13,189 nt of DNA from CAVPGH01 sp046726955 (GTDB lineage: Bacteria; Acidobacteriota; Vicinamibacteria; Fen-336), in NCBI GenBank assembly GCA_046726955.1, contig JBKPBQ010000134.1:1-13189 (forward strand), in the 5' to 3' direction. The translations under genes and the position numbers were made by a program. Of the stretch, positions 8,453 to 13,189 are shown piece after piece (the stretch's first letter is position 1; each line of letters opens with the position of its first letter). Under the pieces are notes generated by a model that was given only the letters and a program-made list of their open reading frames with translations, was not told the origin of the DNA and made no database searches.

Positions 8453-8483
8453 GGGTTACGCGGTCGCCTGAAGCGGGGGATTC

Positions 8484-10427
8484 CTATTCACGCCCCGCGG
8501 TCGGGAGGCGGTCGCCGATGAACTGGGAGACGCGATTGGCGGCGGGCGGATCGAGGTTCGCGAGGACCGCGATCACGTAGCCCGACTGCGGGTAGATCCG
8601 GAGGTCGCCGTTCATCCCCGGCGCGCCGCCTCCATGGCCGAAGGAGCGGACTCCCTGGACGACGGTGTCCTCGAACCCATACGCGTACTTCCCGCCGCGG
8701 CCCGTCTCCACCTTGCCGGTCGTCAGGAGATCGGTGTAGTGCGCGTTCAGGAGCCGATTGGCCCTGAGTGCCATCGCAAACCTCACCAGGTCCTCGACCG
8801 TCGAGTAGCCTCCGCCCGCGGACGTCCCGCGGTACGGAAGGGTATCCGTGTTCGGCTTCCAGACGCCGTCGCGCCTCATGTAGCCGATGGCCCGGCCGGA
8901 TACCACGTCGTCCTCCGGAAGCGAGGCCGTCCGCGTCATGCCGGCCGGCACGTAGACGTTGTCGTGGACGTAGTCGTAGTAGCTGACGCCCGAGACCTTC
9001 TCGACGACGACACCCAGCAGCAACATCCCGTAGTTGCTGTAGTCCCACTGGCTCCCCGGCTCGAAGGAGGGCCCCCGCTCGCCGTAGAGCTTGACGTAGT
9101 CCTGCAGCGTCCGCAGCTCCAGCCGGTGTGCATCGTACGCGGGCCCGAAGATGTCGCCCGTTCCCCCGCTGTGGGTCAGCAGATGGTGGATGGTCACCTT
9201 CGTCGCGACGTCCTTGTTCGGATAGTCGGTGAGGTACGTGCCCAGGGGATCGTCCAGCTTCAGCTTCCCGGACTGGACGAGCTGCAGCACCGAGGTCGCG
9301 GTGAACATCTTGTTCATGGATCCGATGCGGAACCGGGTGTCGAGGGCGTTCGGAACCTTCTTCTCGCGGTCGGCGAGGCCGTAGGCGCTGGCGAAGACCG
9401 TCCTGCCGTCCCTCGCCACCATCACCGCGCCCGCGAACCGGTCGGCCGCGGTGTCTTTCTCGAGCCTCGCCCGCAGGGCCGCGACGAGCTCGCTCTCGGT
9501 CAGCCGCGGAAGCGCGAACTCGTCCGGCCTCGGGACCGCCCGCGCCTGAAGGCGGACGACCCCGTGGGGCACCGCCGGTTCCACTTCGAGAACGATGCGG
9601 GCGAACTGGTCGGAGTCGCGCTCCTGGACGAGGGCGCTGAACCGCGTCGGAGTGGACTCTTCGGCCTTCTTGAGCTCGAAGCCGCCGGTCATCCCGCGGA
9701 ACCTCAGCCAGTCGTCCACTTCGACGACGTCGCGCCAGAGCTGCAGCTTCGTGCCGTCCGCGACGGCCTCCGGACCGCCTTCGACGTCCCAGCCCCTGGT
9801 CTCGTCGTTCGCGGTCTGGACCCTGTAGTAACCGTTCCCGGTCGCCGCGAGCTTCCAGATCTGGGAGCTGGCCTTGGTGCAGGGTCCGAGCTGGACCGCG
9901 GTGCCGTCGGCGGTGGCCGCCCCGGAGGCTTCGACGCACGTGCCGCCTGCCTTGCTCACGACCGTGTAGGAGCCCGGCTTCGGGGGCGAGGTCGCGTCCC
10001 CGCCCGGCGCGTCCGCGGTGGTCGAGGCGAGCCGGAAGGACTGCGCGGCCGATCCGCTGCAGGGGCGCTGCTCGAGCTGCGCCTTCCCCCCACCGAAGGC
10101 CGCGGGCGCCTCCAGGCACTTGCCGCTGTGGCGGGCGACGAAGTGTCGATAGCCGTCCGCTTCGCCCACCGGTTGGAATTGCTGGTTCGCTTCGGCGCCG
10201 CGGGAAGGAAACTCGTTCTCGAGAAAGGTCGCGAGCGCGGCGCGGTCGCCGCCGTTGAAGGCCGCCAGCCACGCGCGGAGCTGCCGCTCGGCCGGCAGAG
10301 GCACCTGCGCTCGGGCGACCAGAACGGTGGTTCCGGCGAATGCCAGCAGCAGTGCCGCCCTGGTCTTCAGGGGACGGCGTGAAGTCCGAACGAGATTCGG
10401 TGCGAGACGGGTGTGGGTGTGGGCCAT
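8484..10427 (-). CDS. Secreted class C beta-lactamase-type serine hydrolase with inserted ricin-type lectin domain
   Basis: This 647-residue exported protein has a signal peptide at about 1-40 (hydrophobic AALLLAFAGTTVLVA, cut near ARA|Q). The C-terminal catalytic domain (about 310-647) has S370-M-N-K373, Y463-S-N465 and H598-G-G, the SxxK/YxN/HxG triad of class C beta-lactamase-like esterases, peptidases and transpeptidases. Between them sits a beta-trefoil: repeat one about 92-133 (C104, C123, QSF), repeat two 152-193 (C164, C183, QIW), repeat three 199-243 (DDWLRF). It interrupts a leader domain whose halves are ERQLRAWLAAFNGGDRAAL (48-66) and GGFELKKAEESTPTRF (248-263). In relatives I remember these follow each other directly. 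It is the second gene of an operon, 12 nt after the aminotransferase-fold gene. Substrate is unknown: peptidoglycan stem peptide, ester or glycan-linked acyl group. Confidence 0.85.
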   Translation of the reverse strand: MAHTHTRLAPNLVRTSRRPLKTRAALLLAFAGTTVLVARAQVPLPAERQLRAWLAAFNGGDRAALATFLENEFPSRGAEANQQFQPVGEADGYRHFVARHSGKCLEAPAAFGGGKAQLEQRPCSGSAAQSFRLASTTADAPGGDATSPPKPGSYTVVSKAGGTCVEASGAATADGTAVQLGPCTKASSQIWKLAATGNGYYRVQTANDETRGWDVEGGPEAVADGTKLQLWRDVVEVDDWLRFRGMTGGFELKKAEESTPTRFSALVQERDSDQFARIVLEVEPAVPHGVVRLQARAVPRPDEFALPRLTESELVAALRARLEKDTAADRFAGAVMVARDGRTVFASAYGLADREKKVPNALDTRFRIGSMNKMFTATSVLQLVQSGKLKLDDPLGTYLTDYPNKDVATKVTIHHLLTHSGGTGDIFGPAYDAHRLELRTLQDYVKLYGERGPSFEPGSQWDYSNYGMLLLGVVVEKVSGVSYYDYVHDNVYVPAGMTRTASLPEDDVVSGRAIGYMRRDGVWKPNTDTLPYRGTSAGGGYSTVEDLVRFAMALRANRLLNAHYTDLLTTGKVETGRGGKYAYGFEDTVVQGVRSFGHGGGAPGMNGDLRIYPQSGYVIAVLANLDPPAANRVSQFIGDRLPTAGRE

Positions 10428-10439
10428 GCTCGGATATCT

Positions 10440-11645
10440 CTAGACGAGCTTTGCGACGGTCTCCAGGAATCGCCGGACTTCGGATGCGTTGTTGAAGAGA
10501 GCGGGAGCGACGCGGACCTGGGCGCCCTTCTCGCGGAAGCTGACTTCGATCTTCTCGGCCTCGAGGAGCCGCTGGGACTCCGCCTGCGGCCTCGGGTTGG
10601 CGAAGGCCACGATGGACGACGCGTTGTCCTGCGGCGTGAGTACCGTGGTTCCGAGGTCCCGCAGCCCGCGGTGGAGCGCGCGCGCGAGGCCGAGGGTATG
10701 GGTCTCGATTCGACCGAGCCCCACCCGCTCCAGGTAGCCGACACCGGCGCCGAGCTGCGCCATGGCCCCGAAGGCCAGCGTCGAGTACTCGTACTTCCGG
10801 GCGGTCTTGAACACCTCGAAGCGGTAGCCGCCGAGGTCCTTCTCGATGTTGAGCGCGCCCTGACGGTCCGGCGGCACGAGGTCGAGCCGGTCGCGGCGCA
10901 CGTAGAAAGGCGCCACGCCGAACCCGCCGAGGAGCCACTTGTAGGTGCCGCTCGTCACGAAGTCGACGCCGAGGGCGTGCAGGTCGGCCGGGAACATGCC
11001 CAGGGCCTGGATGCCGTCCGCGTACAGCCAGGCCCCGTGCGCGTGCGCGAGGTCGGCGAGGGCGCGCAGGTCGTGCCGGTAGCCGTTCTGGTGGGACACC
11101 CACGCGACGGAGACGAGACGGGTCTTCGCGTCCACGAGCCGCGCGAACGCCGCGACGTCCGCGGCGCCCCCCGCGTGGCGGACGATCCTGAGCTCGATCC
11201 CCCGCGTGGTCTCGAGGTGCCGGTAGAGCGCGTAGCTGGTGTTGTAGTGCAGGTCGTCCACCACCACGTTGTCGCCGGCCTTGAGGCCGGCCGCCGCGGC
11301 CACGACGTTCTCGCCCTCGCTCGTGGAGAAGAGGAAGCCCAGCTCATCCGGTTCGGCGCCGAAGAGCCGCGCCATCTGTCTCCGCACGGCGTCGGTCGTC
11401 TCCAGCATCCGGTCGAGGTGGATCGGGCTCAGCGACTTCGCCCGGGCGAACTCGGTTGCCGCTTCCACGACCGGCGACGGCGAGGGCGTGATGTACGCGG
11501 AGTTCAGGTACACGCTCTCGCGTACCACCGGGAAGTCCGCGCGGACGCCCAGCGGATCGTCGGCCGTGTCCGAAGCCGCGCTCGCCGCGAGGCCGGCTCC
11601 CGCCGGAATCACGCCCAGGAATTCGCGGCGGTTCAGCGTCATCAT
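10440..11645 (-). CDS. Tat-exported class V aminotransferase-fold PLP enzyme
   Basis: This 401-residue protein is of the aminotransferase class V/cysteine desulfurase superfamily (isopenicillin N epimerase, kynureninase and EgtE-like members). Residues 1-25 are a Tat signal (N5-R6-R7-E-F-L, then a hydrophobic Ala/Gly run). PLP-site residues are visible: H185 (WVSHQNGYRHDL), D210 and Q213 (LYADGIQALG, contacting the pyridine ring and phenolic oxygen) and K236 in TSGTYKWLLGG, the Schiff-base lysine. No desulfurase active-site Cys loop is obvious, so epimerase, lyase or aminotransferase chemistry is more likely than sulfur transfer. Two adjacent ATGs are possible; GGAGG at 11654-11650 favours the second (11642, 7-nt spacing) over 11645. 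In-frame codons upstream read as Arg-rich noise. It is followed 12 nt later by the lectin-bearing hydrolase, so both probably act outside the cytoplasm. Confidence 0.85.
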   Translation of the reverse strand: MMTLNRREFLGVIPAGAGLAASAASDTADDPLGVRADFPVVRESVYLNSAYITPSPSPVVEAATEFARAKSLSPIHLDRMLETTDAVRRQMARLFGAEPDELGFLFSTSEGENVVAAAAGLKAGDNVVVDDLHYNTSYALYRHLETTRGIELRIVRHAGGAADVAAFARLVDAKTRLVSVAWVSHQNGYRHDLRALADLAHAHGAWLYADGIQALGMFPADLHALGVDFVTSGTYKWLLGGFGVAPFYVRRDRLDLVPPDRQGALNIEKDLGGYRFEVFKTARKYEYSTLAFGAMAQLGAGVGYLERVGLGRIETHTLGLARALHRGLRDLGTTVLTPQDNASSIVAFANPRPQAESQRLLEAEKIEVSFREKGAQVRVAPALFNNASEVRRFLETVAKLV

Positions 11646-11655
11646 TCCGCCTCCG

Positions 11656-11679
11656 GGCTCGGGGTTCTCACCCCGGGCC
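11656..11679 (-). promoter_or_regulatory. Leader hairpin with GAGA tetraloop next to the ribosome site
   Basis: On the minus strand CGGGGT-GAGA-ACCCCG forms a perfect 6-bp stem closed by a GNRA-type tetraloop, and GGC/GCC extends it to about 10 bp across one C-A mismatch. It ends 1 nt before the GGAGG ribosome site of the PLP enzyme gene. If transcribed, it could limit or protect ribosome access. Chance folding in GC-rich DNA is an alternative. Confidence 0.35.
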
Positions 11680-11775
11680 GCCACCATAGCATCGACGCGG
11701 ACTGCACGACGGGTCGGAGGATGGCGAAGGCGTCCATCCTGCTGGATCTCGCGCGGCGGGCGGCCCACTCTCCTG

Positions 11776-11803
11776 TTGACGTTCGACAAGAGACTCCTAC
11801 ATT
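11776..11803 (+). promoter_or_regulatory. Sigma70-like promoter of the DJ-1/YHS gene
   Basis: TTGACG (11776-11781) and TACATT (11798-11803) are separated by 16 nt, a good -35/-10 pair, five of six and four of six matches to consensus. Transcription would begin near 11810, giving a leader of about 20 nt with AGGAGG (11820-11825) before ATG 11831. The -10 box lies inside a palindrome. Confidence 0.6.
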
Positions 11804-11811
11804 CCATGTAG
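11797..11811. promoter_or_regulatory. 15-bp palindrome over the -10 box and start site, operator candidate
   Basis: CTACAT-TCC-ATGTAG is a perfect 6-3-6 inverted repeat. It covers the -10 hexamer and the expected transcription start of the DJ-1/YHS gene, a placement typical of repressor operators. The TACA...TGTA half-sites recall operators of winged-helix repressors such as BlaI/MecI/CopY or PadR, but the 3-bp centre does not match any consensus I can name with certainty. No regulator gene lies in the window. Confidence 0.4.
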
Positions 11812-11830
11812 AGCGTCGAGAGGAGGCCTC

Positions 11831-12733
11831 ATGAAGCGAAGAGAGCTGCTGCAGCGGTCGGCCGCGCTCGGCTGGATCGCGGCGTTTCCCGTGTCGGCGC
11901 GCGCCGCGTCGGTCCCCGGTGGGGACGCCACGCCGATGCCCCTCGTCCCCCCGGCCCGGGAGGCCGTCCCCGTCGCCTTCCTCGTGTCGGACGGCGCGGT
12001 GGTCATCGACTTCTGCGGACCCTGGGAGGTCTTCCAGGACGCGATCGTGTCCGGGCGCGACGCCGACGCGTTCAAGCTCTACACCGTCGCGGAGACGACA
12101 CGCCCGATCACGGCCAGCGGCGGGCTCAAGATCGTGCCCGACTACACGTTCGAGACCGCACCCGCCCCCAAGGTGATCGTGATCCCCGCCCAGGGAGGAC
12201 ACACCGAGAAGGCCATCGACTGGGTCCGGCGCGCCTCCAAGACGACCGACGTCACGATGTCGGTCTGCACCGGCGCCTTCCTGCTGGCCGAGACGGGGCT
12301 CCTGTCCGGCAAGTCCGCCACCACGCATCACAGCAGCTACAAGACGTTCGCCATGGCCTTTCCCGACGTGCGGGTGAACCGGGGCGCGCGCTTCGTGGAA
12401 GAGGGCAACCTCGCCAGCGCGGGTGGGCTGTCCTCCGGCATCGACCTCGCGCTCCGCGTCGTGCAGCGATACTACGGTCGCGACGCGGCCGACCACACCG
12501 CGTTCCAGATGGAGTACCAGGGCCAGGGCTGGCTCCGTCCCGACTCCAACGAGGTGTACGCCCGCGAGCGCGTGTCCACCGCCGAGCACCCGCTGTGCCC
12601 GATCTGCGACATGGACGTCGACCCGAAGACGGCGCCGCATTCCGTTTACAAGGGCAAGGACTACTACTTCTGCTCGCCGGACCACAAGGCTTCGTTCGAC
12701 GCCGCACCGGCCAAGTTCACGAGCGAGCCGTAG
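11831..12733 (+). CDS. Tat-exported DJ-1/PfpI domain fused to a YHS metal-binding domain
   Basis: This 300-residue protein has three parts. Residues 1-25 are a Tat-type signal (K2-R3-R4-E-L-L, then SAALGWIAA, cut near ARA|A). Residues about 45-235 are a DJ-1/PfpI (class I amidotransferase-like) domain. C146 in MSVCTGAFLLAETGLLSG is the nucleophile-elbow cysteine, and D60 in VVIDFCGPWEVFQ matches the Asp of the isocyanide hydratase/AraC-associated subgroup. Residues about 252-298 are a YHS domain, HPLCPICDMDV...YYFCSPDHK. The usual second 'FCSxxC' Cys is His285, and an extra C256 precedes C259, giving a probable C256/C259/C281/H285 metal site. ATG 11831 follows AGGAGG. The gene is divergent from the PLP enzyme. 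A hydratase, chaperone/glyoxalase or thiol-sensing role, with metal delivered or sensed by YHS, is inferred; the substrate is unknown. Confidence 0.85.
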   Translation: MKRRELLQRSAALGWIAAFPVSARAASVPGGDATPMPLVPPAREAVPVAFLVSDGAVVIDFCGPWEVFQDAIVSGRDADAFKLYTVAETTRPITASGGLKIVPDYTFETAPAPKVIVIPAQGGHTEKAIDWVRRASKTTDVTMSVCTGAFLLAETGLLSGKSATTHHSSYKTFAMAFPDVRVNRGARFVEEGNLASAGGLSSGIDLALRVVQRYYGRDAADHTAFQMEYQGQGWLRPDSNEVYARERVSTAEHPLCPICDMDVDPKTAPHSVYKGKDYYFCSPDHKASFDAAPAKFTSEP

Positions 12734-12856
12734 GCCTACGCTCCCCTGGATCTCGAGCCCCGCGGCTTGGGACCAACGGATGATGACCGCGACCCCGCCT
12801 CTTTGGCCCCTGGGCCCGGCTCGTCCGCGTGGATGAGACGCGCGAGCGCGTCCTCC

Positions 12857-13189
12857 ATGAACCCCACCTCGGCGGAGAGGATCGTTCTGCTCGACCTCGA
12901 CAGCGGAGCCACCCCCGACCAACTCGACCCTCGAGACCGGGGCCGCTTTCTCGAGGCGCTCGGCGCCTGTCCGGTCGACCTCGGCGAGCGGCAGATCGAA
13001 GGCTTGCGGGCCCGGGGTTGCCGACTGACCGACGACGAAGGCACCGTCACCGAAGTCTGGACGTCCGACGTCATCGACCAGCCGCAGCTCTCGTCGCGAA
13101 CCGTGCGCGCGAACGGCCAGGAGGACACTCGGCGTCTCTTCAACATTCGGCTGGGCGAACCGCACCCGGCGCTCTTCGCGGCGCTCGAC
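12857..13189 (+). CDS. Exported-protein-type conserved domain, 3' end outside window
   Basis: The frame from ATG 12857 stays open to the window edge (111 codons). It contains LGERQIEGLRARGCRLTDD, then VTEVWTSDVIDQPQLSSRTV and RRLFNIRLGEPHPALFAAL. This order matches the C-terminal part of a family I know from acidobacterial exported proteins: 'LGTRTIEGV.AEGTR', 'E.WYSPELQ..VLS', 'Y.LTNI..GEPDPSLF'. No function is established for it. Those proteins usually have a signal peptide and a longer N-terminal half. Here only RIVLLDLDSG precedes the conserved part, so the gene appears N-terminally short or has an unrecognised start. The frame is open back to the DJ-1/YHS stop (same phase), and ATG 12833 is an alternative start. 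No Shine-Dalgarno sequence precedes either ATG. Confidence 0.55.
   Translation, partial: MNPTSAERIVLLDLDSGATPDQLDPRDRGRFLEALGACPVDLGERQIEGLRARGCRLTDDEGTVTEVWTSDVIDQPQLSSRTVRANGQEDTRRLFNIRLGEPHPALFAALD

Noticed and set aside
8488..11103. 871-codon minus-strand open frame
   Set aside because: It overlaps both the PLP enzyme and the serine hydrolase in another frame and reads as Arg/Pro/Gly-rich noise; the two real genes carry complete catalytic motifs.
12736..13146. Minus-strand open frame at the right end, plus a longer overlapping one at 11642-13165
   Set aside because: The plus strand here carries a recognisable conserved order (IEG..A.G, VTEVW, LFNI..GEP.P.LF). The minus frames are Ser/Arg- or Gly/Arg-rich without motifs, and the longer one also runs antisense through the DJ-1/YHS gene.

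Overview
The window is high-GC DNA with tightly packed genes. Its gene families point to a Gram-negative, didermal soil-type bacterium, most likely Acidobacteriota: several Tat-exported enzymes, an outer-membrane barrel ending in Phe, a class C beta-lactamase-type hydrolase of a kind I associate with that phylum, and a C-terminal 'EVW...LFNI..GEP.P.LF' family that is common there. The phylum is an inference; there is no rRNA gene in the window. I see no tRNA, CRISPR array, insertion sequence or phage gene.

Left part (1-2613): the tail of a cupin-type gene (+) runs into a convergent hairpin. Next, on the minus strand, comes a single-chain Fe-S L-serine dehydratase (sdaA) whose stop codon overlaps by 7 nt the GTG start of a small outer-membrane beta-barrel protein. 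Divergent from sdaA is a Lys/Arg/Ala-rich histone H1-like protein.

Middle-left (2617-5727, minus strand): a compact cassette, in transcription order a CPBP (CAAX-type) membrane protease, a possible 39-residue peptide, two DxD-containing glycosyltransferase-like proteins joined by a 4-nt stop/start overlap, and the remnant of a polysaccharide-type ABC exporter. The remnant joins about 50 residues of a permease N-terminus, out of frame, to what looks like a Wzt-type C-terminal beta-sandwich; the permease core and the whole ATPase domain are missing. This looks like a surface glycan or secretion operon whose exporter has been deleted.

Middle-right (5837-8425, plus strand): a Tat-exported GH116 glycosidase with both catalytic residues recognisable. 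It ends in a hairpin facing a convergent two-gene operon (8484-11645, minus). That operon encodes a Tat-exported class V aminotransferase-fold PLP enzyme and, 12 nt downstream, a secreted serine hydrolase (SxxK/YxN/HGG) whose N-terminal leader domain is split by a complete ricin-type beta-trefoil lectin.

Right end (11831-13189, plus strand): divergent from the PLP enzyme is a Tat-exported DJ-1/PfpI domain fused to a YHS metal-binding domain, with a good sigma70-like promoter whose -10 box lies inside a 15-bp palindrome. Last is the start of an exported-protein-type gene cut by the window edge.

The most unusual items are the lectin-split hydrolase paired with an exported PLP enzyme, the DJ-1-YHS fusion with its palindromic operator candidate, the ABC exporter deletion scar, and the lengthened C-terminal tail of the serine dehydratase.
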